Shown here in pieces: positions 25,378-34,800 of a stretch of 64,000 bases of DNA. The notes below the pieces were generated by a model. It did no database searches. It was given only the letters and a program-made list of their open reading frames with translations, and was not told the origin of the DNA. The stretch covers positions 1-64,000 of the forward strand of contig JAHFUR010000003.1 in assembly GCA_023264995.1 (NCBI GenBank). The letters are read 5' to 3'. The position numbers and the translations under genes were made by a program. Source of the stretch: Acidimicrobiia bacterium. Its GTDB lineage: Bacteria; Actinomycetota; Acidimicrobiia; Acidimicrobiales; AC-14. Position 1 is the first letter of the stretch. Each line of letters begins with the position of its first letter.

Positions 25378-26202
25378 GTGTGGTCCAATGCGTCGGTGCG
25401 ACAGCCGAGCCTCGAGGCGCTCGTCGCCCAGCTCTCGACCGCCGGGTTCGTCGCCGCTCGGGAGGAGGCCGCCGAGCTGCTCGCCGCCGCCGGCGACGAC
25501 GCCGAACGGCTCGCCTTCATGGTCCGGCGCCGGCTCACCGGCGAGCCCCTGGCCTGGATCACCGGTCAGACGGTCTTCTGCGGGATCGCGGTGCAGGTCG
25601 ACGCCGGCGTGTACGTGCCCCGGTGGCAGAGCGAGCCCCTGGCCCGGCGGGCCGTCGACCTCCTCCCGCCAGGAGGGGTCGGCGTCGACCTGTGCACCGG
25701 CTCCGGCGCCATCGCCCGGACCATGGCCTGGCACCGCCCGGATGCCCGGGTGGTGGCGTCGGACGCCGACCCCCGGGCGGTGGCCTGCGCGCGGGCGAAC
25801 GGCGTCGAGGCCTACCTCGGCGACCTCTTCGCGCCGCTCCCGGCGGCGCTGGCCGGGCGGGTCGACGTGGTGGCGGGGGTGCCGCCGTATGTCCCCACGC
25901 CGGCGTTGCCGTTGCTGCCCCGCGACACCCTGGCCCACGAGGCGAAGCTGGCGTACGACGGCGGGCCGGACGGTTGCGACATCCTCCGCCGCGCTCTCGC
26001 CGGCGCGCCGCGCTTCCTGCGGCCCGGCGGCGCCATCGTCCTGGAGCTGGGCGGCGACCAGGCCGCCGCCCTGGCCGGCGACCTGGCCGGCCATGGCTAC
26101 GTCGACATCACCGTCCTGGCCGACGAGGAGGGCGATGCCCGGGGCCTCGAGGCCACCTTCGCCGGTGGCCCGCCGGAGGCCGCCGGCATGCGCGACCATT
26201 GA
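25378..26202 (+). CDS. PrmC/HemK-like methyltransferase with altered NPPY motif
   Basis: A 274-residue protein with HemK/PrmC layout: an N-terminal helical domain (AREEAAELLAAAG, RRLTGEPLAWITGQTVFCGIAVQVDAGVYVPR), then the Rossmann domain with motif I VGVDLCTGSGAIARTMAWHRP and motif II VVASDADPRAVACARAN. The usual NPPY reads VPPY (168-171, AGVPPYVPT), so the Asn that binds the Gln amide in PrmC is missing. It may have lost glutamine methylation or act on another substrate. The start is GTG 25378; GTG 25396 is an equally possible alternative. The next gene begins 6 nt after its stop. Confidence 0.8.
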   Translation: MWSNASVRQPSLEALVAQLSTAGFVAAREEAAELLAAAGDDAERLAFMVRRRLTGEPLAWITGQTVFCGIAVQVDAGVYVPRWQSEPLARRAVDLLPPGGVGVDLCTGSGAIARTMAWHRPDARVVASDADPRAVACARANGVEAYLGDLFAPLPAALAGRVDVVAGVPPYVPTPALPLLPRDTLAHEAKLAYDGGPDGCDILRRALAGAPRFLRPGGAIVLELGGDQAAALAGDLAGHGYVDITVLADEEGDARGLEATFAGGPPEAAGMRDH

Positions 26203-26207
26203 GGCGG

Positions 26208-26471
26208 ATGGCTGACCAGGAGGAGATCGACCGTCTCCGGGCGGAGTTGGAGGGGTGGCGCCGGCGGGCCGAGGTGGCCGAGGCCGTCGCCGCCGAACGC
26301 CTGGCCCGGGCCGAGTCGGCGGAACGGGCGCTGCGGGCCGCCGAGGTGGCCGTCCCCACCCGAGACGCCGAAGGCTTCGACGACGTGCTCGATGCGCCGG
26401 CGCCGGCGCCGCTCCCCCGCCCGGCCACCCTCCGCGAGCGCTGGCGCCGGTACACCGAGACCATCAACTAG
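26208..26471 (+). CDS. Small coiled-coil protein of unknown function
   Basis: An 87-residue protein. Residues 1-47 (DQEEIDRLRAELEGWRRRAEVAEAVAAERLA...) form a heptad-patterned coiled coil, followed by a Pro/Ala linker and a basic helix RERWRRYTETIN. ATG 26208 lies 6 nt after the PrmC-like stop, so it is translationally linked to it. It precedes the DUF445 gene by 43 nt. I recognise no family. Confidence 0.65.
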   Translation: MADQEEIDRLRAELEGWRRRAEVAEAVAAERLARAESAERALRAAEVAVPTRDAEGFDDVLDAPAPAPLPRPATLRERWRRYTETIN

Positions 26472-26514
26472 AGAGAACGACCGCCGGCGGCGGTCGGTCG
26501 GTCAGGATGTCGGC

Positions 26515-27762
26515 GTGCGCGCGGCGTCGGAGGAGTCGAGGCGCCACCAGCTCCGGGTCACCAAGCGCCGGGCCACAGGCCTGCTCGCCGCGGTGAGCGC
26601 GATCTTCCTCGCCACCGCGATCTGGGGCGGGAACGGCACGTGGGCCGGCTACCTGGAGGCTACGGCGGCGGCCTCGATGGTCGGCGGCCTGGCCGACTGG
26701 TTCGCGGTCACGGCCCTGTTCCGCCGGCCGCTCGGGCTGCCGATCCCCCACACCGCCATCGTCGTGGAGCGCAAGGACCAGTTCGGGGCCACCCTTGCCG
26801 CCTTCATGCAGGAGAGCTTCCTCACGCCGGAGGTGCTCGTTGAGCGGGCCCGGGCCGCGGACGTGGTCGGGCGGCTCGGCCGTTGGCTGGCCGACGACGA
26901 CCATGCGGCCCGGGTGGCCGCCGAGGTGGCCGACGCCGCCGTGGCCGGCGCCGACCTCCTTCGCGACGACGACGTGCACCGGGTCATCGAGGACGTGGTG
27001 CGGGCCCGGGTGGAAGCCGTGGCCCTGGCCCCCCTCGCCGGCCGCGCGTTGCGGTTCCTCACCCAGGACGGCCGCCACGACGAGCTCCTCGACGCGGTCC
27101 TGGTCGGGGCCGACCGGTACCTCGGCGCCCACGGCGCGGAGCTGCGGGCCCAGCTCGGCGCCCGGTCGCCCTGGTGGCTACCGGGTGCGGTCGAGGACCG
27201 CATCTTCGACCGGCTGCTCGACGGCGCGCGCGCCGTGCTCCAGGACATGGCCGGCGACCGAGGCCACGACCTGCGCCGGCAGTTCGACACCCGGCTGCGC
27301 CTGCTGGCCGCCGAGCTCGAAACGTCGATGGACCTTCTCGAGCGCGGTGAGCAGTTCAAGCACGACCTCCTGGCCCAGCCTCAGGTCCGCGAGTGGGTGG
27401 CGTCGTCGTGGGCCGACGCCAAGGTGGCGCTCCGGGCCGAGGCGTGCGACCCGAGTTCCCAGCTCCGCCGGCAACTGGCGGCGGCAATCGCCGCCGGCGG
27501 CCGCCGGTTGCAGGCCGACAGCGAGCTGGCTGCGACGGTCCAGACGGCCCTCGACCGCGGTGTGGCGTACCTGGCCGACCACTTCGACGGTGACATCGCC
27601 GGGTTCATCAGCGGGACGATCGCCCGCTGGGACGCGGCGGAGACTGCATCACGCCTGGAGCTCCTGCTGGGCCCGGACCTCCAGTACGTCCGGGTCAACG
27701 GCACGGTGGTCGGCGCCATCGCCGGCCTGGCCCTCCACGCTGTCTCGGCCGCGTTGTCGTGA
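26515..27762 (+). CDS. DUF445-family membrane protein
   Basis: A 415-residue protein of the DUF445 family. An N-terminal membrane part (RATGLLAAVSAIFLATAIWGG) leads into the conserved AAASMVGGLADWFAVTALFRRPLGLPIPHTAIVV block. Long amphipathic helices follow (LLAAELETSMDLLERGEQ, ELAATVQTALDRGVAYLADHF), and the protein ends with VRVNGTVVGAIAGLALHAVSAAL as the final membrane helix. The function is unknown; it is widespread in actinobacteria. GTG 26515 is used because the longer frame overlaps the preceding coding gene. Confidence 0.87.
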   Translation: MRAASEESRRHQLRVTKRRATGLLAAVSAIFLATAIWGGNGTWAGYLEATAAASMVGGLADWFAVTALFRRPLGLPIPHTAIVVERKDQFGATLAAFMQESFLTPEVLVERARAADVVGRLGRWLADDDHAARVAAEVADAAVAGADLLRDDDVHRVIEDVVRARVEAVALAPLAGRALRFLTQDGRHDELLDAVLVGADRYLGAHGAELRAQLGARSPWWLPGAVEDRIFDRLLDGARAVLQDMAGDRGHDLRRQFDTRLRLLAAELETSMDLLERGEQFKHDLLAQPQVREWVASSWADAKVALRAEACDPSSQLRRQLAAAIAAGGRRLQADSELAATVQTALDRGVAYLADHFDGDIAGFISGTIARWDAAETASRLELLLGPDLQYVRVNGTVVGAIAGLALHAVSAALS

Positions 27763-27818
27763 CCTGGGGGACCGCCTGATATGACCGGGCGGGGCCCGGT
27801 GGCCCATACTCGCCCCCG

Positions 27819-28112
27819 ATGACTCAAAAGTTCCGCACTGTCGCCATGATCGAAGCCGTCACGTACCTCATCCTGCTGGTGCTGGTCGTGGTCAAGCGGG
27901 TCATCCACGGCCCCGACCTGGTGCCGGTCATGGGGCCCATCCACGGGATCGCCTTCCTGGCCTACCTTTTCCTGACGCTTCGGGTCCGCGAGGAGCAGGG
28001 GTGGACCGGCGCCCAGACGCTGATCGTCATCGTGGCCTCGGCGCTGCCCTTCGGTGCTTTCGTCGTGAACAGCCGCATGGTGCACGACCCGGCGCCGGCG
28101 TCGACCCGCTAG
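27819..28112 (+). CDS. DUF3817-family membrane protein
   Basis: A 97-residue integral membrane protein with three hydrophobic segments: FRTVAMIEAVTYLILLVLVVVKRVIHG, MGPIHGIAFLAYLFLTLRV and LIVIVASALPFGAFVVNSRM. The GPIHG and LPFG motifs are typical of DUF3817 (integral membrane, YbaN/YdzA-like). The function is unknown. ATG 27819 has no strong ribosome binding site and may use a short leader. Confidence 0.83.
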   Translation: MTQKFRTVAMIEAVTYLILLVLVVVKRVIHGPDLVPVMGPIHGIAFLAYLFLTLRVREEQGWTGAQTLIVIVASALPFGAFVVNSRMVHDPAPASTR

Positions 28113-28157
28113 CCCTGAGGTAGCTTCGGCTGACTACTCGATGCAGGAGGCGACGCG

Positions 28158-28406
28158 GTGGCTGAAGGTTTAGAGGAGGCTCGTAAGAAGCTCGACGACG
28201 AGTACGGGCAGGTTCGGCGGCACCTCGACAAGATCCACGCCGCCCTCGACCGGGTCGACGCGGCCGGTCCGGAGGACGACCTCTACGACCTGCTCAAGGA
28301 CCTCGAGGACGCGGTGAAGGAGGTCCGCAACGGCGGCCTGATCGGCTCCGGGGCCAAGGGGCACAAGCGGGCCCTGGACAACTACCGGGAACGCAAGGTC
28401 GACTGA
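28158..28406 (+). CDS. Small charged helical protein of unknown function
   Basis: An 82-residue protein, strongly charged and helical (GLEEARKKLDDEYGQVRRHLDKIHAALDRVD, DLYDLLKDLEDAVKEVRNGG), ending in KALDNYRERKVD-like basic residues. GTG 28158 is preceded by AGGAGG at 28145-28150. It is followed by a terminator-like hairpin at 28558. I recognise no family; size and charge would suit a nucleoid or structural adaptor, but that is a guess. Confidence 0.65.
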   Translation: MAEGLEEARKKLDDEYGQVRRHLDKIHAALDRVDAAGPEDDLYDLLKDLEDAVKEVRNGGLIGSGAKGHKRALDNYRERKVD

Positions 28407-28557
28407 GCGGGCGACGACCGGCGCCCTCCGCCGGTGAGGCGCACCGACGGCGGAGGACCGGGGGTTCTGCGCCTGGCGAGTAGCGCGGGAACGGCCTTTG
28501 GGAGGCCCGGTCGCTCCGCCGTCGGTGTGGAGCCACGCATCCTGTCGTCTGGTGCCA

Positions 28558-28588
28558 CCGGGAACTTGAGGCTCCCGGGGTAGTTTTT
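28558..28588 (+). terminator. Hairpin with T-tract
   Basis: CCGGGA and TCCCGG (6-bp arms, 9-nt loop) are followed by GGTAGTTTTT. The pattern fits a factor-independent terminator about 150 bases after the small charged-helical gene and directly ahead of the next start. Confidence 0.6.
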
Positions 28589-28592
28589 CGGC

Positions 28593-28799
28593 GTGTTCCT
28601 CGGCAACGACCTCCTGCCCTACCTGGTCCTGGCCCTGGGCGGCGCCCTCGTCTTCGGGAACGGCATGGCCCTGGTCCGCCCGCCCAAGGAGGCCAAGAAG
28701 GGTGAGCTGACCCGCGCCCCGGTCGGGCGCAGCGCCGTCATGATCGGCATCGGCTTCGTGGCTGCCGTGTGGGCTCTGGCCAGCCTGGTCACTGGCTAG
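28593..28799 (+). CDS. Small membrane protein of unknown function
   Basis: A 68-residue protein with two membrane segments: LLPYLVLALGGALVFGNGMALV and VMIGIGFVAAVWALASLVTG, linked by a basic loop (RPPKEAKKGELTR). GTG 28593 immediately follows a terminator-like element, and there is no clear Shine-Dalgarno site, so a leaderless message is possible. The next gene begins 28 nt downstream. Confidence 0.65.
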   Translation: MFLGNDLLPYLVLALGGALVFGNGMALVRPPKEAKKGELTRAPVGRSAVMIGIGFVAAVWALASLVTG

Positions 28800-28827
28800 G
28801 GCCAGCCGGGCCGCCGCCGCCGGCGGC

Positions 28828-29397
28828 GTGCTCGGACCGCTGGCCTTCGTGGGCGCATGGGCCGGCCTGGGTGCCATCGCCGGCCGGTACGACCCCACCC
28901 GGGATGCCATCAGCAAGCTGGCCGCGCTCGGTACCCCCACCCGCCCGGCGATGACCGCCGGCCTCCTGGCCCTGGGCGCGGGCATGGCCCTCTACGGGCT
29001 TGCCCTCCGGCCGGGGCCCGAGCGGCCCTGGGAGCGGGGGGCCAGCCCCGGTTGGCCGCTGCCCATCGTCAACGGTGCCACGGCCTTCGCCGTCGCCCTT
29101 CTCCCCCTCGGCGGCGGTCACGACGGCGCCCATGGTGCGGCGGCGGCCGTGGGCTACGTCAGCCTGGCGGCCATCCCGGTGGTGGTGGGGCGCCGGCGCC
29201 CGATGGGGGTGGTGATCGGCGCCGGCGCCGGCGCCTGCCTGCTGGCCAGTGCCCTGGTCGACCGGTCGGGCCTCCTCCAGCGGCTGGGGCTCACCGTGGC
29301 CCAGGCGTGGGTGGTCGTCAGCGCGGTGGGCCTGCTTCGCCGGCGGCGGAGTAGCGACGAGCCCGCGACATCGGCGGGCTGGCGATCGCGCACCTGA
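28828..29397 (+). CDS. DUF998-like membrane protein
   Basis: A 189-residue membrane protein. The start VLGPLAFVGAWAGLGAIAGRYDPTRDAISKLAALGTP has the YDPTRDAISKLAA block of DUF998 proteins. Several further hydrophobic helices follow: MTAGLLALGAGMALYGLAL, VSLAAIPVVVG and AQAWVVVSAVGLL. The function is unknown. GTG 28828 is the first usable start after the preceding stop. It is convergent with the S9 peptidase gene, the two stops being 10 nt apart. Confidence 0.72.
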   Translation: MLGPLAFVGAWAGLGAIAGRYDPTRDAISKLAALGTPTRPAMTAGLLALGAGMALYGLALRPGPERPWERGASPGWPLPIVNGATAFAVALLPLGGGHDGAHGAAAAVGYVSLAAIPVVVGRRRPMGVVIGAGAGACLLASALVDRSGLLQRLGLTVAQAWVVVSAVGLLRRRRSSDEPATSAGWRSRT

Positions 29398-29407
29398 CCC
29401 CGCACGC

Positions 29408-31249
29408 TCACTCCTCGAACCGGCCACCCAGGTGCTTGGCCAGGAAGCGTTCGGCGGCGGCGAAGAACCTCAGCCGGTTCTCCGGCTTGGCGAACCCGTG
29501 GCCCTCGTCGGGGAAGAGCATGTACTCGTGGTCGATGCCCTTCTCGACCAGGGCGGCCACGATCTGCTCGGCCTCGGCCTGCTTGACCCGGGGGTCATTC
29601 GCCCCCTGGGCGATGAGGAGGGGGATGCGGATGTCGCCGGCCTTGGAGAGGGGCGAGCGCTCCCACATGAACGCCTCTTCGGTCTCGGGGTTGCCCACCC
29701 GGGTGTGGAACTGGGCGATCATCGGCGCCCAGTAGGGCGGGATGGACTCGATGAGGGTCTTGAGGTTCGACGGGCCGACGATGTCGACGGCGCAGGCGAA
29801 CACGTCGGGCGTGAAGGCGGCGCCGGCCAGGGCCGCGTAGCCGCCATAGGAGCCGCCGTAGATGGCCACCCGCGACCGGTCGGCGTGGCCGTGGTCGACC
29901 ACCCAGTCGACCGCGTCGAGCAGGTCGTCGTGCATCTTGGCGCCCCACTCCTTGTCGCCGGCGTTCACGAAGTCCTTCCCGTAGCCGGTGGAGCCCCGGA
30001 AGTTGACCTGCACGCACAGGTAGCCACGGTTGGCCAGCCACTGGGCCTGGGAGTCGAAGCCCCACCCGTCGCGCGCCCAGGGGCCGCCGTGCACGTTCAG
30101 CACGGTCGGCAGGGCCTCCCGGGCCTCGCCCGGCGGGAAGGTGAGGTAGCCGTGGATGGTGAGGCCGTCGCGGGCTTGGTAGGCGAACGGCTCCATCTTG
30201 GCCAGCTGGTACTGGGCCAGGGCCGGTTGGTGCTCGAAGAGGAACGTCGCCTCCTTCGAGCCCCGGCGGTAGACGTAGTAGCGCACCGGGCCGTCGTCGT
30301 TCACGTAGGCGGCCAGCCAGGTGCCGTCGGCGTCGTCCTGGCCGACCAGGCTCAGGTCGCCCGGGTCGACGGCGGCCAGCGCGGCGAAGTCGGCCTCGAC
30401 CGCCGGGTCGAGGATCTGGTAGGTCGTCCGCTCCTTCACGAACGTGACGGCCTGCGGCTCCCGGGTGTCGGGGTGGAGGCGGACACCGGCGACGTCGTAC
30501 TGGGGGTCCTCGGCGATCACCGTCGTCGCGCCGGTGGCGATGTCGAGCCTGACCAGCCGGCCGGCGTTGGCCCCCACCGAGGAGATGACCCACAGGGCAG
30601 TGCCGTCCTGAGTGAACGCCACCGGCTCGGTGGTGAGGGAGTCGTCCTGGCCGTACTGGAGCAGGGGGCGCCACTCGTCCTGCACTGTGTCGCGCACCAT
30701 CACGACCATCCCGCCATCGGGCAAAGGGGCCACGCCGGCCCGGACCTTGAAATCGGCGTCGACGAGGAAGCCGATGAACCCGGGGTTCTCCACCACCTTC
30801 ACCAGTTCCCCGCTGGGGAGGTCGAGGCGGTAGACGTCATGGAGCTCGGGATTGTCGCGGTTGAGGCCGACCAGGATGGTGTCGGGAAAGTGCTTGTCGC
30901 TCTCCTCCACCCGGGCCTGGACCCCGTCGAACGGCGTCAGGTCACGGGTGGCGCCGGTTTCGAGGTCGACGCCGAACAGGTGCCAGTCCTCGTCGCCCCC
31001 CACGTCCTGCACGTAGAGAAGGTGCCGGTTGTCGTGGGCCCAGAAGAACGACCGGATCCCCCGGTCGCGGTCGGCGGTCACGGCCGTGGCCGCCTCCAAC
31101 GGGGCCCCGACCTGGCCGACCCACACGTTGAGCACGCCGGCGTCCGGAGCGATCCAGCCCATGCGGGTGCCGTCCGGGGAGATGCGGGGGCCGATCCGCT
31201 CCGGGTTGCCGAACAGGACCTGGCGGGGGACGAGGGGCACGGTGCTCAT
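29408..31249 (-). CDS. S9-family prolyl oligopeptidase-like peptidase
   Basis: A 613-residue cytoplasmic serine peptidase. Residues 1-350 form a beta-propeller with WD/PD40-like repeats (RISPDGTRMGWIAPD, RSFFWAHDNRHLLYVQD). The C-terminal alpha/beta-hydrolase domain has LNVHGGPWARDGWGFD, the nucleophile Ser in IYGGSYGGYAALAG, the Asp in IAQGANDPRVKQAE and the His in FPDEGHGFAKPEN. No signal peptide is seen. It would degrade short peptides, acylaminoacyl-peptidase-like. ATG 31249 is selected since the propeller begins at once; the upstream extension to 31321 is Arg-rich. Confidence 0.93.
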   Translation of the reverse strand: MSTVPLVPRQVLFGNPERIGPRISPDGTRMGWIAPDAGVLNVWVGQVGAPLEAATAVTADRDRGIRSFFWAHDNRHLLYVQDVGGDEDWHLFGVDLETGATRDLTPFDGVQARVEESDKHFPDTILVGLNRDNPELHDVYRLDLPSGELVKVVENPGFIGFLVDADFKVRAGVAPLPDGGMVVMVRDTVQDEWRPLLQYGQDDSLTTEPVAFTQDGTALWVISSVGANAGRLVRLDIATGATTVIAEDPQYDVAGVRLHPDTREPQAVTFVKERTTYQILDPAVEADFAALAAVDPGDLSLVGQDDADGTWLAAYVNDDGPVRYYVYRRGSKEATFLFEHQPALAQYQLAKMEPFAYQARDGLTIHGYLTFPPGEAREALPTVLNVHGGPWARDGWGFDSQAQWLANRGYLCVQVNFRGSTGYGKDFVNAGDKEWGAKMHDDLLDAVDWVVDHGHADRSRVAIYGGSYGGYAALAGAAFTPDVFACAVDIVGPSNLKTLIESIPPYWAPMIAQFHTRVGNPETEEAFMWERSPLSKAGDIRIPLLIAQGANDPRVKQAEAEQIVAALVEKGIDHEYMLFPDEGHGFAKPENRLRFFAAAERFLAKHLGGRFEE

Positions 31250-31330
31250 GCCCGGAAGCCTCGCAGATCGGCGCTGGTCACGGGCACGCCGCCCCGACGT
31301 GCGGATCCGCCCACCGGCCACGTAGCGTCG

Positions 31331-31723
31331 GTGGCCGTGAGCTCACCCGCCGTCACCCGAGGCAGCGACATCTCGCCCCTCGACGCCTTCATGCGCCGCC
31401 TCCTCCGCCTGCCCCCGGGGAACGACCCGGGCCGCACGGCCGAGAAGGTGTTCGGCACCTCGCTGCTGATCTCCTCGGTCCGCTGCCTGCTCACCTACGT
31501 GCTGCTGCCCCTCCTCAAGCCGGTCATCGACCTCAGCGGCGGCGTCGGCCCGGTGCTCGGGCTGGTCATCGGAGCGGTCTCGGGTACGGCCATCGTGTTC
31601 TCGATGCGCCGCTTCTGGCGGGCCAACCACCGCTGGCGCTGGGGGTACACCGTCCTCGGAGGGGGCATCCTGGTCCTCCTGGTCGTGCAGGCCGTCGGGG
31701 ACATCGTCGCCCTGGTCTCGTGA
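31331..31723 (+). CDS. Small membrane protein of unknown function
   Basis: A 130-residue protein. It has a short soluble N-terminus (DISPLDAFMRRLLRLPPGND), an amphipathic segment, then three hydrophobic helices: LLISSVRCLLTYVLLPLLKPVIDL, VGPVLGLVIGAVSGTAIVFSM and VLGGGILVLLVVQAVGDIVALV. It is divergent from the S9 peptidase gene 81 bp away and convergent with the AAA ATPase gene. GTG 31331 or GTG 31337 can serve as start. No family is recognised. Confidence 0.7.
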   Translation: MAVSSPAVTRGSDISPLDAFMRRLLRLPPGNDPGRTAEKVFGTSLLISSVRCLLTYVLLPLLKPVIDLSGGVGPVLGLVIGAVSGTAIVFSMRRFWRANHRWRWGYTVLGGGILVLLVVQAVGDIVALVS

Positions 31724-31831
31724 CCTGCGGCTGACCTTCCGCCGAGCCGCCGGCGCCGGCCGGGCGTCCCTGCTCATCCGTATCGACTACGTCGTCACCT
31801 TCGCCGGCCTGGCTGCGCCGGCGCCGATGGG

Positions 31832-34800
31832 TCAGGACGACCATTCGATCGGGCTGTCGGGCTCGTAGGCGCAGGTCCGGCCCGTGCGCACCGACCGGCG
31901 GAGGTGGCGGCCCAGGTCGGGGTGGACCGCCTCGACCCGGCTGATGGCGTCGCGCACCCGGGCCGTCACCGTCTGGCGAGCCCGCTCGGCCGGGTCGCCG
32001 GCTCGCCGGGGCCGGCCCCCGAGCCCGTAGGCGGCCGAGAGCTGGGCCACGAGCGCGTCCTTCTCGGCGATGGCTCGGGACGACCGGGCCGTGTCGGCGG
32101 CGCGGTCGGCGTCGTCGATCTCCTCGTCGAGGTCGGCCAGCCGGCGCCGGTAGGCGTCGCGGGCCGTGGCGTCGATGAGCTCCCCGAGGTCGCCCGGTTC
32201 GTAGAGGCCGTCGGCGGCGACATTGGCGCGTGCCGGGCCAATCGCTCCGGCCAGCTCGACGGCCGGGAAGGGCCGGCCCGGCTCGGCCAGGAGGCGAGCC
32301 AGGTCGCGCAGGCCCTTCGAGTCCCGGAGCCGGACCTCCCGGCCGGCGTGCACCAGGCGCCAGACTTCTCCTTCCCGGCGGAAGACGTTGGCGCCCCCCG
32401 GCTCCGGCGCGGTGGCGCCAGCGCCAGTATCGGCCGCACCATCGAGCAGCCCGTCGACCTCGGCGATCAGCCGGTCCACCCCCAGGTCTCGGTACAGCCG
32501 GCCGGCCTCGATGAGCTGGGCCCGGTCGTGGAGGCCGGCGCCGGCAACGAGCCGGATCCGGGCCACGAGCAGGGTGGCCCCGATCCGCTCGCACGAGCGG
32601 ACCGCCGCCTCGAAGTGGGCCGCGGCGTCCTCGGGTCGACCGAGGGCCGCGGCCAGCGTGCCCAGGGCCCGCTCGACCGGGCCCCGCACCGCGGCACCGA
32701 TGCCCTCCACCGCGAAGAGGCGGCGATGGGGGAGCAGGGTGTCGTAGGCCCACTCGGCCGCCGGGTGGGGCCCGATGATCCCGACGATCTCCGACACCTG
32801 GCAGACCATCGGGAGCCACTCGGAGTCGCGCTCGGCCCCGGGCAGCCGAGCGGCGGCACTGTCGAGGAGGGCGCGGGCCGGGCCGGGCCGGCCCGTCTGG
32901 GCCGCGCACAACGACCGGGTAACCAGCGGCCAGACCCCAGGGAAGGTTTCCAGGCCCGAGCCGGCCAGCAGCTCGGCCACCGCGTCGGCATCGCCGACCT
33001 CGGACAGCAGGTGCCAGCGCAGGGTGGTGGTGAGCATCACCGCGTTCTCGCTGTCGGACTCGCGCCCCATGGCCTGCGCGTCGGCGAGGGCGGCCCACGC
33101 CTCGTCGAGCCGGCCGTCCATCGCCGCCCGCATCGACCGCCACAGTGGGACGTACCAGCTGTACACGGGCCGGCGCAGGGCGGCCGCCGTCGTGGCGAAC
33201 GCCTGGATCTCCCGGTCGGTGGCGTCGAAGTCGCCCTGTTCCATGAGCGCGACCACCGACAGGCGCCGGCCGAGCAGCTCCAGGCGCGGGTCTCGGAGGC
33301 GGGCGGCCAGGTCGACGATCTCCGCGGCGAGGGCCAACCGGGCGCTGGCGTGCTCCGGCCCGGAGATGGCGTCGCAGCGGGCCGCCAGGGCCTGGACCAG
33401 GGCAGCCCCGTCGCCGGACGCCCGCGCCAGTTCCACCGCCTCCTCGGTCAGCCGGGCCCGCCGGTCGACGCCGTCGAGAAAGGACACCGCGACGGCCAGC
33501 CGGGCCATCACTGACGCCCGCCGGGCCAGTTCGTCGGAGGCCAGCCCGTCAAGGGCCTCGCCGAGCAGGTCGATCTGCTGGCGGTCGAGCATGGTGACCT
33601 CGAACCCGACCGTGCCGCTCATGCCGAGAGCGGCAGAGGCCAGGAGGTCGGCCCGGCCGGCGGCCCGGGCCGCCCCGGCGGCGTCGAGGTAGGTGCTGCG
33701 GGACCCGGCCCGGTCCCCGCTGGCCTCCTGGGCGTCACCCAGGGCCAGGAGCAGCTCGGCCCGGCCGGCGGCGCCACCCGCGGCAGCCGTCAGGTGGGCG
33801 GCGTGGGTGAACCACGTGACCGCCTCCTCGTAGGCCAGCATGGCCATGGCCCGCCGTCCCGCCTCCGTGGCGTACACCGCGGCCCGGGACGCGGCCGACG
33901 GCCCGGCGGCCAGGAAGTGACGGGCCAGGTCGACCGGCTCGACGGCCCGGCCGTCGGCCCGAAGCCGCTCCAACGCCTCGCCCACCCGATCGTTGAGGCG
34001 CGCCCGCGACGCCGGCGCATCGAGCTCCAGGACGACGTCGCGCACCAGAGCGTTGGAGAAGGTCCCGGTGACCGGCCCGAGCGACGTCACGACCCCGGCC
34101 CCGGCCGCCGGCCCGAGCGCGTCGAGCAGCGAAAGGTCGTCCTGGCCGAGCGCCTCGGCCAGGACGTCGAGCCGGAAGGTCGTCCCGACGACCGCGGCGG
34201 CGGAAAGGGCGGCCCGCGTCTCGGGGCCGAGGTCCAGGAGCCGCTCGCCCACGAGCGCACGCGTCGACTCGGGAACGATGGCGGCGACCGCCGCGGCGTC
34301 GGCCCGCCCGCCGTGGGCGTCCAGCGCCAGCAGCACCTCCTGGGCCAGCAGCGGGTTGCCACTCGTCCGCCGGTGGACGGCGGCGGCCAGCGACGGGTCG
34401 ATCTCCCGGCCGGCCACGCCCGCCAACAGCGCGGCCAACGGCTCCACGCCGAGGGGGGCCAGGGCCACGACCTGGCCCCGGCGGAGCAGGTCGGTGGCGG
34501 TCGCGCCCGACGGCCGTACCTCGCCCGTACGCCAGGTGGCGAGGATGACGACCGGCAGCGCCCGGAGGCGGGGGGCGAGGTGGGCCACGAGGAGCCACGA
34601 CGACGGGTCCCCGTTGTGCAGGTCGTCGAGGACGACCAGGAGGGGTTGCTCGGCGGCCGCCGCGGTGAGCAGGGCGACGACGTCCTCGTACAGCTCGGCC
34701 CGGGCCTGTTCCCGGTCGGCGGCGCCGGCCGGGGGCTCGGGCCGGTGCCGGGCGTCGGCCAGGCGGACGGCGGCCGGCCACTCCCGCTCGGCCCGCCGGC

